Shown piece by piece: positions 1 through 7,060 of a DNA stretch of 10,684 bases. Each line of letters starts with the position of its first letter. Position 1 is the first letter of the stretch. Origin of the DNA: Clostridia bacterium. GTDB lineage: Bacteria > Bacillota_A > Clostridia > Christensenellales > Aristaeellaceae. A program made the translations under genes and the position numbers. The notes beneath the pieces are model-generated. The model was not told where the DNA came from and did no database searches. It was given only the letters and a program-made list of their open reading frames with translations. Where the stretch lies: assembly GCA_017397695.1 (NCBI GenBank), contig JAFQIF010000051.1:1-10684 (forward strand). Direction: 5' to 3'.

Positions 1-1371
1 AACGTGCTGCGCATCATCAACGAGCCGACGGCCGCAGCCTTTGCCTATGGGCTGGATCACGGTCATGCGCAGAAGATTCTGGTGTATGATCTGGGCGGCG
101 GAACGTTCGACGTCTCGCTCATCGAAATCGGCGACGGCGTGATCGAAGTGCTTGCTACCAGCGGCGACAACCATCTGGGCGGCGATGACTTCGATCAGCG
201 CATTGTGGATTATCTCGTTTCCGAGTTTAAGCGAACGGAGAAGATCGACCTCACGCGCGATCAGGCGGCGATGCTGCGCGTGCGCGAGGCGGCCGAAAAG
301 GCCAAGCGTGAGCTCTCCGGCCAGATGAGCGCACAGGTGATGCTGCCTTTCCTCACGCAGGACAGAAACGGTCCGCACCATATGGATATCACCCTCACGC
401 GCGCGCAGTTCGAGGGGATGACCCGCGATCTGGTGGAGCGTACGGCGGGGCCGGTCAATCAGGTGATGACCGACGCGGCGCTGTCTATGGGCGAGCTTTC
501 TCAGGTGCTGCTGGTGGGCGGCAGCACGCGCATGCCCGCCGTGCAGGAGATGGTGCGCAAAATGACCGGTAGGACGCCCAGCAAGGCGATGAACCCGGAC
601 GAGTGCGTGGCGCTGGGCGCTGCGCTGCAGGGCGGAAAGCTTGCGGCAAAGACGCCGGGCAATTCCATGGCCGTTTTTTCCGCTGCGCAGGACATTATTC
701 TCATGGACGTGACGCCCCTGTCGCTGTCCATTGAGACCGTGGGCGGCGTGGCGACTAAGCTCATCGACCGCAACACGACCATCCCTGCCCGCCACAGCCA
801 GATTTTTACCACCGCTGCGCCCTTCCAGACGGCGGTGGATATCAAGGTGCTGCAGGGCGAGCGTCATTTCGCGCGTGACAATAAGCTTCTGGGCAACTTC
901 AGACTCAAAGGTATCCGCCGCGCGATGGCCGGCGTACCCCAAATTGAGGTCACCTTCGAGATCGATGCCAATGGCATCGTGAAGGTCTCCGCACGGGATC
1001 TGGGTACGGGCAATATGCAGGAGATTACGATTTCCTCCACCACCAACATGAGCGAGGACGAGATCCGCCGTGCGATGGAGGATGCGAAGAAGTACGAGGC
1101 GTGGGATAAGGAGCGCAGGGAGGCGTTGGATACCCGCAACGAAGGTGAGCGCCTCGTCTACGAAGCCGAGCAGGCGCTGAATAACCATAAGGAACTTGAT
1201 AAGGAAACCAAGAAGCGTATCAAGGACGACACAGCCAACCTCAAGAAGGCCGTGCACAAGACCAAGCCGGAGGAGATCACCGCTCAACAGGCGGAGGAAA
1301 TCCGCCGTCTGGCTGAGCGCCTCAGGGAGAGCGCGGGTGCGATCCTTGGCGCCGGAAGCGACCAGACATAA
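1..1371 (+). CDS. dnaK: Hsp70 / DnaK-family chaperone, 3' part (5' end outside window)
   Basis: ATP-dependent cytosolic chaperone that binds exposed hydrophobic peptides. The reading frame is open from base 1 ([13 protein letters not shown]), so the start lies upstream; 456 residues are visible. In order: the IINEPTAAA element, the phosphate-binding [12 protein letters not shown], the adenosine-site [13 protein letters not shown], the interdomain linker region [15 protein letters not shown] (nt 694-738), the substrate-binding beta domain ([33 protein letters not shown]) and a charged helical lid. About 140-150 N-terminal residues are probably missing, judging from usual DnaK lengths. Oddities: roughly ten extra residues before the linker, IRRAMAG (nt 913-933) where DnaK normally has IPPAPRG, and an end in AGSDQT without the usual acidic EEV-type tail. 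No dnaJ follows. The Hsp70 assignment is very sure; it could be a paralogue rather than the housekeeping DnaK. Confidence 0.93.
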   Translation, partial: NVLRIINEPTAAAFAYGLDHGHAQKILVYDLGGGTFDVSLIEIGDGVIEVLATSGDNHLGGDDFDQRIVDYLVSEFKRTEKIDLTRDQAAMLRVREAAEKAKRELSGQMSAQVMLPFLTQDRNGPHHMDITLTRAQFEGMTRDLVERTAGPVNQVMTDAALSMGELSQVLLVGGSTRMPAVQEMVRKMTGRTPSKAMNPDECVALGAALQGGKLAAKTPGNSMAVFSAAQDIILMDVTPLSLSIETVGGVATKLIDRNTTIPARHSQIFTTAAPFQTAVDIKVLQGERHFARDNKLLGNFRLKGIRRAMAGVPQIEVTFEIDANGIVKVSARDLGTGNMQEITISSTTNMSEDEIRRAMEDAKKYEAWDKERREALDTRNEGERLVYEAEQALNNHKELDKETKKRIKDDTANLKKAVHKTKPEEITAQQAEEIRRLAERLRESAGAILGAGSDQT

Positions 1372-1381
1372 ATACGCAATA

Positions 1382-1408
1382 CAGCGGACAGCCATTGGCT
1401 GTCCGCTG
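1382..1408. terminator. Shared hairpin between convergent genes
   Basis: Perfect 12-base-pair stem (CAGCGGACAGCC, loop ATT, GGCTGTCCGCTG) lying between the dnaK stop at 1369-1371 and the stop of the minus-strand gene at 1414-1416. Neither side has a good T run, so termination may be Rho-independent but weak, or the hairpin may mainly protect the two 3' ends. Its position between convergent genes suggests it serves both. Confidence 0.7.
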
Positions 1409-1413
1409 CTGCG

Positions 1414-2574
1414 TTAATGGGTGTCGTGATCCGTATACAGCCATGCGGGAGAAGGCGGATACTGCACAGAAAGCGCACCGAGAGATGTATCAAATTCTCC
1501 GCCGAGAAATGCAGCGAGTTCCTGACACCAGTTTTCCGCATCGGTTTGATCGACCGGCTGATACTCCGGCAGAGAAAAACGATGAGAGAATCCCAAGCCT
1601 GAAAGATCTATCGCGGCAGAGATGGTTTTGCGCCTGGGAGAAATGTCGATGATCAGCGAAACGGCATGATGATATGCATCGATTTTTCGAAAGGAGAATA
1701 CGGAAGCCTGATAACCGAGCTTTTGAAAACCGAGCGGCTTGAGTTCCTTGACAAGCGCTTTGCTCAGGGAAAAGACAGGTGTTTTGCTCAGCTCATCAGG
1801 AATGGGCTCGCCAAGGCGTGCGTACTGAACCATCGATTCGCGCTGGGCATGATATCGGTTTATCCATCCGGTACTCATCCGGACGAGCGGATTGCTTGGA
1901 TGGGTGCATTGCGCCCGAATCGACTCGCACTGTGCCTGAAGCGAACTGCTTAGACTGTCGTACTTTTGCTGCTCGGCCTTGCTCAGGAGAACGCTTCGCT
2001 GAAAATGGAATGCTTTCCCAACAATATGCTGTAACGATTGACCATAAGCTGAGGAATCCAGCGGGTGCAAGAAATCGGAGCCGGTTACATCGATCGTCAG
2101 AACAATCCCACGCTCAGAAGGGAAAACACCATCATAGTGAAATTGAATGCTGGATAAAGAGGGAATGCCGGGAGAAACAGGAGATTGATAAAGCTCGCTG
2201 TGCGCAAGCTGCTGTTCAGGAAAGAAGCCAATATTGCAAAAGCCGGCGTAAACCCAATCGCAGCCGCCCAAGCCTCTTGGAACTTTGGCAATCAGGGTGC
2301 GAATTGCCTGATCATGATAGGAGAAGAACGGCGGATTGACGCCAAAGCTGGAAACGGCATATATATCGCCGGCGGGCGTGTATTGGACTGAAAAAGCGGA
2401 AGACAGCTCGGGAAACAGAGAAAGAGACTTGGCGGAGCCATTGCCTTTGATATGCCAGAAGAGCCCGGAACTGCCGAGCTGATTTTCAGCCATGAACTGT
2501 TCACAGCGCTCAAACATTTGCTGAAAGGTCAGCTTGGTGCCAATCTGGAAAGAATAGCGATCAACGATACGCAT
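1414..2574 (-). CDS. Protein of unknown function, 386 aa
   Basis: I do not recognise this protein. The ATG at 2574 (MRIVDRYSF) is preceded by AAAAGGAG with a six-base gap; an upstream TTG at 2592 has no comparable site. No signal peptide or membrane segment is evident, so it is probably cytosolic. The first ~195 residues are mixed and rich in aromatic and Ser/Gly residues (GLFWHIKGNG, NPPFFSYHD, GCDWVYAGFCNIGFF). A helical, Gln-rich stretch follows at about 196-225 (LSKAEQQKYDSLSSSLQ). Near 270-325, ELKPLGFQKLGYQASVFSFRK followed by alternating strand-like segments loosely recalls small DUF4304-type domains; that is a guess from pattern only. Base composition is visibly lower in GC than its neighbours (27 of 60 at 1681-1740 against 42 of 60 at 421-480 in dnaK), which suggests transfer. 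It lies behind a terminator with no promoter of its own that I can see. Confidence 0.8.
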   Translation of the reverse strand: MRIVDRYSFQIGTKLTFQQMFERCEQFMAENQLGSSGLFWHIKGNGSAKSLSLFPELSSAFSVQYTPAGDIYAVSSFGVNPPFFSYHDQAIRTLIAKVPRGLGGCDWVYAGFCNIGFFPEQQLAHSELYQSPVSPGIPSLSSIQFHYDGVFPSERGIVLTIDVTGSDFLHPLDSSAYGQSLQHIVGKAFHFQRSVLLSKAEQQKYDSLSSSLQAQCESIRAQCTHPSNPLVRMSTGWINRYHAQRESMVQYARLGEPIPDELSKTPVFSLSKALVKELKPLGFQKLGYQASVFSFRKIDAYHHAVSLIIDISPRRKTISAAIDLSGLGFSHRFSLPEYQPVDQTDAENWCQELAAFLGGEFDTSLGALSVQYPPSPAWLYTDHDTH

Positions 2575-2594
2575 GTGATGCTCCTTTTGCAATG

Positions 2595-2626
2595 AAAAAA
2601 CGCCGCTTCCCAGGCGGAAAGCGGCG
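2595..2626 (-). terminator. Intrinsic terminator after the 43-aa gene
   Basis: Read on the minus strand: stem CGCCGCTTTCC, loop GCCT, GGGAAGCGGCG (11 pairs with one U-G), followed at once by TTTTTT. This is a textbook intrinsic terminator. It sits 12 bases past the stop of the small gene and its T run ends only six bases before the Shine-Dalgarno sequence of the 386-aa gene, so that gene depends on read-through or on an unseen promoter. Confidence 0.9.
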
Positions 2627-2638
2627 AATTTCGCTTAA

Positions 2639-2770
2639 TCAGTACAGCGCGGAAGCGATGTACGGCGCAATCGCGGTGATCAGCAGCGCGGCGCAGGCGA
2701 CGATGGCGATGGTGCGCACCATCTTCTTCTTGCGCAGCTCGCGCGCAGACGGGGTCTTCTTAGAAGCCAT
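2639..2770 (-). CDS. Small basic single-pass membrane protein, 43 aa
   Basis: Minus-strand ORF starting MASKKTPSARELRKKKMV and ending APYIASALY. The ATG is preceded by AGGAGG with a nine-base gap, the gene has an extended -10 promoter upstream and a strong terminator downstream, and its GC-rich codon use matches the chromosome. Together these make it a real gene despite its size. Residues 1-20 are strongly basic; about 20-40 (TIAIVACAALLITAIAPYIA) form one hydrophobic helix. With the positive charge at the N-terminus, the inside-positive rule predicts N-in, C-out. Short basic one-helix proteins of this kind are common in Bacillota and mostly uncharacterised. I do not assign a family or function. 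Confidence 0.82.
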   Translation of the reverse strand: MASKKTPSARELRKKKMVRTIAIVACAALLITAIAPYIASALY

Positions 2771-2803
2771 AGGACTCAACCTCCTAATCAAAATGCTTCG
2801 TAT

Positions 2804-2823
2804 ATTATAGCACACGCCGTCAA
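2804..2823 (-). promoter_or_regulatory. Extended -10 promoter for the 43-aa gene
   Basis: On the minus strand TGC-TATAAT (2812 down to 2804) is a perfect extended -10. A TTGACG at 2823-2818 lies only eight bases upstream, too close to be its -35, so the promoter probably relies on the TGn element. Expected start of transcription is near 2797, giving a leader of under 30 bases. Confidence 0.7.
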
Positions 2824-2879
2824 GTGCGTATAGGGGAAATTTACACGGTCAGCTTATTTTTCGTAATCAGAAAATATTC

Positions 2880-2909
2880 TTGACATCCCGATGCATAACC
2901 GCATATAAT
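2880..2909 (+). promoter_or_regulatory. Sigma-A promoter of the T-box cysE-cysS transcript
   Basis: TTGACA at 2880-2885 and TATAAT at 2904-2909, both perfect consensus, with an 18-base spacer. Transcription should begin near 2916, just ahead of the T-box leader. The 386-aa/43-aa unit is transcribed away from it on the other strand. Confidence 0.88.
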
Positions 2910-2916
2910 GTACACT

Positions 2917-3163
2917 ACAGGCGAAGATCGGAAGAGTATTCTTTCCAGCGTCCCAAGAGAGCAGGCGTCACCGGCTGAAAGCGCCAGCGGACAGCGGAAA
3001 GAGGAAGTGCATCCGGGAGCCCCGCACCGAACGGAAATCCATGTAGGCTGCGGCGCAGGCGCTGCGTTATGGCGATTGAGGGGGGCGTACAGCAATTGTG
3101 CGCTTAAACAGAGTGGAACCGCGGCGCTGCCGTCTCTGATATGGAGACGGAGCGCTTTTCTTT
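2917..3163 (+). promoter_or_regulatory. T-box riboswitch leader, probably tRNA-Cys responsive
   Basis: The leader contains the T-box element AGAGTGGAACCGCGG (3110-3124) just before a terminator hairpin. Upstream is a stem I: TCCC (2951-2954) can pair with GGGA (3015-3018), enclosing the AAGAGAG kink-turn-like element (2955-2961) and a distal arm GGCG (2964-2967)/CGCC (2982-2985) around GGCTGAAAG. A UGC cysteine codon at 3008-3010, followed by A, is placed on the 3' side of stem I where a specifier is expected. The acceptor-binding UGGA (3114-3117) would pair with UCCA, matching the U discriminator known for tRNA-Cys. In this class, uncharged tRNA stabilises the antiterminator so the genes are transcribed. 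T-box identity is firm; the specifier comes from manual folding. Confidence 0.92.
3124..3163 (+). terminator. Regulated terminator of the T-box leader
   Basis: Stem GCGCT, one bulged G, CCGTCTC, a seven-base loop, then GAGACGG-AGCGC and TTTTCTTT. The 5' arm begins at the end of the conserved T-box sequence, so the terminator and the T-box antiterminator are mutually exclusive, as expected for transcriptional T-box control. Confidence 0.88.
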
Positions 3164-3200
3164 ATCCCTCAAAGTATGCTCTGAAAGGAATGAGGAAGCG

Positions 3201-3875
3201 GTGTTTGATAATCTTCGCGCGGATGTACAGTCCGTGATGGAGCGTGACCCGGCGGCCAAATCCAAATGGGAAGTGCTGCTGTGCTATCCGTATGTGAAGG
3301 CGATGATGTATCACAGGATCGCGCACAAGCAGTATCTCAAGGGACATATGACGTTTGCCCGCTGGATTTCCCAGCATGCGCGCCATGTGACGGGCATCGA
3401 GATTCATCCGGGTGCAACCATCGGCAAAGGTTTTTTCATCGACCATGGCAACGGCGTGGTTATCGGCGAAACGACGATCATTGGCGACAACGTGACGGTC
3501 TATCAGGGCGTGACCCTGGGCGGCACGGGCAAGGATACCGGCAAGCGCCATCCGACCATCGGCAACAACGTGACCATCGGCGCGGGCGCCAAGGTGCTGG
3601 GCCCCTTCACCGTGGGCGATAACAGCAAGATCGGCGCGAGCGCGGTTGTGCTCAAGGAAGTGCCGCCAAACTGTACGGTGGTGGGCAATCCGGGCCGCAT
3701 CGTGCGGCGAAAAGGCGAAGCGCCCAAGGTCGACCTCGATCATGTGCATCTGCCTGACCCGGTTAAAGAACGCATCGAATCCCTGGAAAACAGGGTTTTT
3801 GAACTGGAAGCACACATTCATAAGCTTCATGGAACCAACCACATCAAGGAGGAAATGAGCCATGCTGATCTATAA
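3201..3875 (+). CDS. cysE: Serine O-acetyltransferase CysE
   Basis: Transfers acetyl from acetyl-CoA to L-serine, giving O-acetylserine, the precursor that cysteine synthase converts to cysteine. The GTG at 3201 ([17 protein letters not shown]) is chosen because CysE proteins usually begin at this block and GAGG lies just upstream; an in-frame ATG at 3141 lies in the T-box terminator loop and is not credible. The product is 224 residues, the length of the short Bacillus-type enzyme. An N-terminal helical domain (about 1-60) is followed by a left-handed beta-helix of hexapeptide repeats (about 64-168) with DHG at 81-83 (D81 and H82 at the catalytic position), [20 protein letters not shown] and the NPGRIV block. 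A heptad-like helix (about 188-210) closes the protein. It overlaps cysS by 14 bases, so both share the T-box transcript and translation is probably coupled. Confidence 0.95.
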   Translation: MFDNLRADVQSVMERDPAAKSKWEVLLCYPYVKAMMYHRIAHKQYLKGHMTFARWISQHARHVTGIEIHPGATIGKGFFIDHGNGVVIGETTIIGDNVTVYQGVTLGGTGKDTGKRHPTIGNNVTIGAGAKVLGPFTVGDNSKIGASAVVLKEVPPNCTVVGNPGRIVRRKGEAPKVDLDHVHLPDPVKERIESLENRVFELEAHIHKLHGTNHIKEEMSHADL

Positions 3876-5262
3876 TACCCAGACCCGCCGCAAGGAAGAG
3901 TTTGTCCCGATCGAGGAGGGCAAGGTTCGCATCTATGCCTGCGGTCCGACCGTCTATAACTATTTCCACATCGGCAATGCGCGCCCGTTCATCGTATTCG
4001 ATACCCTGCGCCGCTACCTGGAGCACAAGGGCTACGAGGTCAAGTTCGTGCAGAATTTCACCGACATTGACGACAAGATGATCCGCCGTGCCAATGAGGA
4101 AGGCATCACCGTCAAGGAACTGGGCGAGCGCTTCATCGCCGAATACTACAAGGATGCCGACGCGCTGGGTATCGAGCGCGCAACCGTCAATCCGAAGGCC
4201 ACCGAGCATATTCCGGAGATCATCGATATCATCCGCAAGCTCGAGGAAAAGGGCCTGGCTTATGCTGTGGACAATGGCGACGTGTATTACAACACCAAGG
4301 GATTCCATGGCTACGGCAAGCTCTGCGGCCAGTGCATGGATGATCTGGAGTCCGGCGCGCGCATTGAGGTCGATACCATCAAGCGCAATCCGATGGACTT
4401 CGCCCTGTGGAAGGCGCAGAAGCCGGGCGAGCCGGCGTGGGAGTCTCCGTGGGGCATGGGCCGTCCGGGCTGGCATATCGAGTGCTCCGCGATGAGCATG
4501 AAGTATCTGGGCGAGACCATCGATATCCACTGCGGCGGCAAGGATCTCGTCTTCCCGCATCATGAAAACGAGATTGCCCAGAGCGAGGGCGCGACGGGCA
4601 AGCCGTTCGTTCGCTACTGGATGCACAACGGTTTCATCAATGTGGACAACCAGAAGATGAGCAAGTCCCTGGGCAATTTCTTCACCGTGCGCGATATCGC
4701 CAAGGAATTTGACCTGGAGGCTGTGCGCATGTTCATGCTCAGCGCGCATTATCGCAGCCCAATCAACTTCTCCCGCGATATGATCGAGCAGGCGAAGGCG
4801 TCTCTGGATCGTCTCTACACCGCGCGCGATCATTATTCCTTCCTGCTGGAGAACGCCAAGGATGGCGAAATGGGCGAGAAGGAAACTGCGCTGATGGAGA
4901 AGGTGAAGGCCGTACGCGAGGGATTCGACGCCGCCATGGATGACGACATGAATACCGCTAACGCTATTGGTCAGCTCTTCGAGCTCGTTCGCGAGGCGAA
5001 CGCAGCACTGAACGAGAACAGCCCGAAGGCTGCCGCCAAGGCCGTTCTGGACGCGATGGACGAGCTCACTGGCGTGCTGGGCATCCTGCGCCGCAAGACC
5101 GATGAGAAGGACGACGAGGTTGAAAAGCTGCTTGCCGCCCGCGCTGAGGCCCGTGCCAACAAGAACTGGGCCGAGAGCGACCGCCTGCGCGACCTGATCA
5201 CGTCCATGGGTTACACCCTGAAAGATACCAAGCAGGGCCAGCAGATCACCAAGAATATTTAA
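3862..5262 (+). CDS. cysS: Cysteinyl-tRNA synthetase CysS
   Basis: Class I aminoacyl-tRNA synthetase that charges tRNA-Cys with cysteine in the cytosol. The 466 residues match the usual length. HIGN (36-39) is the HIGH signature and KMSKS is at 265-269. By comparison with the E. coli enzyme, the zinc ligands that read cysteine are C27, C208, H233 and E237; all are present, within [13 protein letters not shown] and HHENE. The C-terminal helical bundle is complete and ends in a [12 protein letters not shown] block. The ATG at 3862 has AAGGAGG nine bases upstream, inside cysE. Pairing the enzyme that makes the cysteine precursor with the one that charges its tRNA under a single T-box lets the cell answer uncharged tRNA-Cys with both steps. 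The long open frame on its opposite strand is a GC-bias shadow. Confidence 0.98.
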   Translation: MLIYNTQTRRKEEFVPIEEGKVRIYACGPTVYNYFHIGNARPFIVFDTLRRYLEHKGYEVKFVQNFTDIDDKMIRRANEEGITVKELGERFIAEYYKDADALGIERATVNPKATEHIPEIIDIIRKLEEKGLAYAVDNGDVYYNTKGFHGYGKLCGQCMDDLESGARIEVDTIKRNPMDFALWKAQKPGEPAWESPWGMGRPGWHIECSAMSMKYLGETIDIHCGGKDLVFPHHENEIAQSEGATGKPFVRYWMHNGFINVDNQKMSKSLGNFFTVRDIAKEFDLEAVRMFMLSAHYRSPINFSRDMIEQAKASLDRLYTARDHYSFLLENAKDGEMGEKETALMEKVKAVREGFDAAMDDDMNTANAIGQLFELVREANAALNENSPKAAAKAVLDAMDELTGVLGILRRKTDEKDDEVEKLLAARAEARANKNWAESDRLRDLITSMGYTLKDTKQGQQITKNI

Positions 5263-5271
5263 GCGCTCAGT

Positions 5272-5315
5272 CAACGCTTTGCGTTGCCGGCTCCCCCTTC
5301 AGGGGGAGCTTTTTT
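5272..5315 (+). terminator. Terminator of the cysE-cysS operon
   Basis: Two hairpins follow cysS. The first (5272-5286: CAACGC, TTT, GCGTTG) has no T run. The second (5290-5309: GCTCCCCC, TTCA, GGGGGAGC) is followed by TTTTTT at 5310-5315 and is a strong intrinsic terminator. The CTCCCCCTTCAGGGGGAG core resembles hairpins that I recall as recurring between genes in GC-rich Clostridia; that is memory, not a search. Confidence 0.9.
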
Positions 5316-5409
5316 GCGTTTTTTCAAAGATATGCTGCGGAGAAAAGAAGGAAGTCTGCGGGACGATGTCCCTCGGGCGGGTTTGGACGGCAGCCCAACG
5401 CAGCTCTTC

Positions 5410-5486
5410 TTGTCGTTTTCTCTCGACTATTCCTCATTTTTCGCGCCTTAAAACGACAATGGAATACCTATGCAAAGCGCTATAAT
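5410..5486 (+). promoter_or_regulatory. Putative Spo0A-controlled promoter of spoIIGA-sigE
   Basis: A consensus -10 TATAAT lies at 5481-5486 with no good -35 at normal spacing, which is typical of activator-dependent promoters. Upstream is a perfect ten-base inverted repeat, TTGTCGTTTT (5410-5419) and AAAACGACAA (5450-5459), plus CTCGACT (5422-5428). TGTCGTT, CTCGACT and AACGACA each match the 0A box (TGTCGAA / TTCGACA) at five of seven bases. With a start near 5493 they fall at about -80, -70 and -38, similar to the Spo0A sites of the B. subtilis spoIIG promoter. Spo0A control is inferred. Confidence 0.6.
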
Positions 5487-5503
5487 GGCAACTGTAAAGG
5501 GGG

Positions 5504-6262
5504 TTGGCCACAGCGCTTTTTTTGCTGGATACGATCATGAACGCACTGTCGCTCGCCGTAGCCGTTCGCCTGGCGGGGGATAGAATCCAGAAGCTTCGCC
5601 TGCTTGGCGGGGCGCTGATGGGCGCGGCAATGGCGCAGGCGGTTCTTGCGCTGGCGCTGAGCAAAGGATGGACGGTATGCCTGTGGCTGCCGATGGCTGC
5701 GGGGATGATGGCGGCGGCGCGCGGGCGAACGGCGCTTCGGCATCCGCTGAAAAATGCGCTGCTGCTGTTTTGCGCCTCAGGGCTGTTGGGCGGTACGGTG
5801 CTGGCGCTCAGCGCAGCCGCGGGTTCTCTTCTTATAGCATATGCGCTTGGCGCTGTTTGCATGACAATCCTGGCGGCAAACGCTCTGCGGGAAAGAAGGG
5901 ACGCTCTGGCTGTGCGCCGCGCGCGGCTCCTGTGCCGCTATCGGGGGAAAGAAGCGGCGTTTGATGCGATCATAGACAGCGGCAATACGCTCAGGGATTA
6001 CATGACGCAGCTGCCGGTGGTGGTGCTCAGCGAAGAAAACGGACGAAGGCTGCTGGCGCAGGATGCAGCGCTCCGGCCAATCTTTGCAGATACTGCGGGT
6101 GGACGAAGAATGATGCAGGTATTCGCGCCGCAGGAGATGGAGCTTGTTGCAGATGGAAAACGGCAAACGGTGCGCGCGGTGATCGCACTGGCGGACGGGC
6201 TGGAGCATGGCGCGCCTGCGCTGGTTCCCGCGACGCTGATTTGCAGTCACGATCAAGAATGA
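5504..6262 (+). CDS. spoIIGA: Pro-sigma-E processing protease SpoIIGA
   Basis: Membrane-embedded aspartic protease of the sporulation septum that removes the pro-sequence of sigma-E in the mother cell, after a SpoIIR signal from the forespore. The 252-residue product has five hydrophobic segments in the first ~128 residues (about 2-24, 33-53, 56-72, 83-106, 108-127), then a cytoplasmic domain with DSGN at 158-161 in [24 protein letters not shown]158 is the expected catalytic aspartate. It is shorter than the 309-residue B. subtilis protein. An in-frame TAA at 5495 limits the start to the TTG at 5504 or to weaker later codons. AAAGGGGG ends directly against this TTG, an unusually tight spacing, so the exact start is uncertain. 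sigE begins 20 bases after its stop, the classic pairing of protease and substrate. Confidence 0.9.
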   Translation: MATALFLLDTIMNALSLAVAVRLAGDRIQKLRLLGGALMGAAMAQAVLALALSKGWTVCLWLPMAAGMMAAARGRTALRHPLKNALLLFCASGLLGGTVLALSAAAGSLLIAYALGAVCMTILAANALRERRDALAVRRARLLCRYRGKEAAFDAIIDSGNTLRDYMTQLPVVVLSEENGRRLLAQDAALRPIFADTAGGRRMMQVFAPQEMELVADGKRQTVRAVIALADGLEHGAPALVPATLICSHDQE

Positions 6263-6282
6263 AATGCAGAGGGGGATACGAC

Positions 6283-7005
6283 ATGGAACTGGCAAGGAAA
6301 AGGGAAATGCAAGAGCAGGATGTGAAGCAGGTGCGTGCGCTGCTGCGCTCAGAGGGCGTTGTCGGGTATATCGGCGGAAGCGACTGCCTGCCTGCGCCGC
6401 TTTCGCGGGAAGAAGAGAATGCGCTGTTTGCACACATCAAAAAAGAGCCGGACGCTGTGCGCCGCACGCTCATTGAGCATAACCTGCGGTTGGTGGTGTA
6501 TATCGCACGAAAATTTGAGAATACGGGCGTGGGCATTGAAGACCTGATCTCTATCGGTACGATCGGCCTGATCAAGGCGGTGAATACGTTCGATCCGACG
6601 AAGAAAATCAAGCTGGCGACATATGCCTCGCGCTGTATTGAAAACGAGATTCTCATGTTCCTGCGGCGTACCAGCCGGCAGAAGCTCGAAGTCTCGCTCG
6701 ATGAGCCGCTCAATACGGATTGGGATGGCAATGAACTGCTGCTTTCCGATATCCTGGGTACGGAGGGCGATCTGGTCTATCGCAGCATTGAAGAGACGGG
6801 CGAACGACAGATGCTCGCCAATGCGCTTTCCCGCCTGTCCATGAGAGAAAAGGAGATCATGCGTCTGCGCTTCGGCCTGGGCGGCATACAGGAAAAGACG
6901 CAGAAAGAGGTTGCCGATATCATGGGCATCAGCCAGAGTTATATCTCCCGGCTGGAAAAGCGGATTCTGAAACGGCTGCACAAGGATATGGCACAGATGG
7001 GATGA
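6283..7005 (+). CDS. sigE: Sporulation sigma factor SigE (pro-sigma-E)
   Basis: Early mother-cell sigma factor of sporulation, made inactive and activated by SpoIIGA cleavage. The ATG at 6283 is preceded by AGAGGGGG (6268-6275) with a seven-base gap; the earlier in-frame ATG at 6259 lacks such a site. The 240 residues match the B. subtilis length (239). [14 protein letters not shown] (28-41) is the conserved block around the processing site. Region 2 (about 65-130) contains [33 protein letters not shown] and [36 protein letters not shown] follows, and region 4 (about 178-235) has the helix-turn-helix [20 protein letters not shown]. The first 27 residues, the presumed pro-sequence, are highly charged and lack the hydrophobic stretch of B. 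subtilis. The next gene is convergent pcp, so sigG is not adjacent. Confidence 0.97.
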   Translation: MELARKREMQEQDVKQVRALLRSEGVVGYIGGSDCLPAPLSREEENALFAHIKKEPDAVRRTLIEHNLRLVVYIARKFENTGVGIEDLISIGTIGLIKAVNTFDPTKKIKLATYASRCIENEILMFLRRTSRQKLEVSLDEPLNTDWDGNELLLSDILGTEGDLVYRSIEETGERQMLANALSRLSMREKEIMRLRFGLGGIQEKTQKEVADIMGISQSYISRLEKRILKRLHKDMAQMG

Positions 7006-7018
7006 TATGTGAATAACC

Positions 7019-7060
7019 AAAAAACAGGCGCGGAGCGATTATGCTCTGCGCCTGCTGTTT
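7019..7060. terminator. Bidirectional terminator between sigE and pcp
   Basis: Stem CAGGCGCGGAGC (7025-7036), loop GATTAT, GCTCTGCGCCTG (7043-7054), 12 pairs with one G-U. On the minus strand it is followed by TTTTTT (bases 7024-7019), a strong terminator for pcp. On the plus strand only CTGTTT follows, so it is weaker for sigE. Confidence 0.88.

Noticed and set aside
1779..2339. Plus-strand frame opposite the 386-aa gene
   Set aside because: Cys/Arg/Ser-rich translation, no ribosome binding site, and the minus-strand frame is twice as long with a good start signal.
2818..2823. TTGACG as -35 of the 43-aa gene promoter
   Set aside because: It is only eight bases from the TATAAT, too close for sigma-A; the TGn extended -10 explains the promoter better.
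3141..3200. N-terminal extension of CysE from the ATG at 3141
   Set aside because: This ATG is in the loop of the T-box terminator; the family start aligns with the GTG at 3201 preceded by GAGG.
2908..3237. 109-codon frame within the T-box leader
   Set aside because: It covers the structured leader RNA and the terminator, has no Shine-Dalgarno sequence and matches no family; the sequence is explained as RNA.
3844..5274. 476-codon minus-strand open frame opposite cysS
   Set aside because: It lies antisense to a clear cysS with all catalytic motifs; its His/Leu/Ala-rich translation and lack of family motifs are typical of GC-biased shadows.
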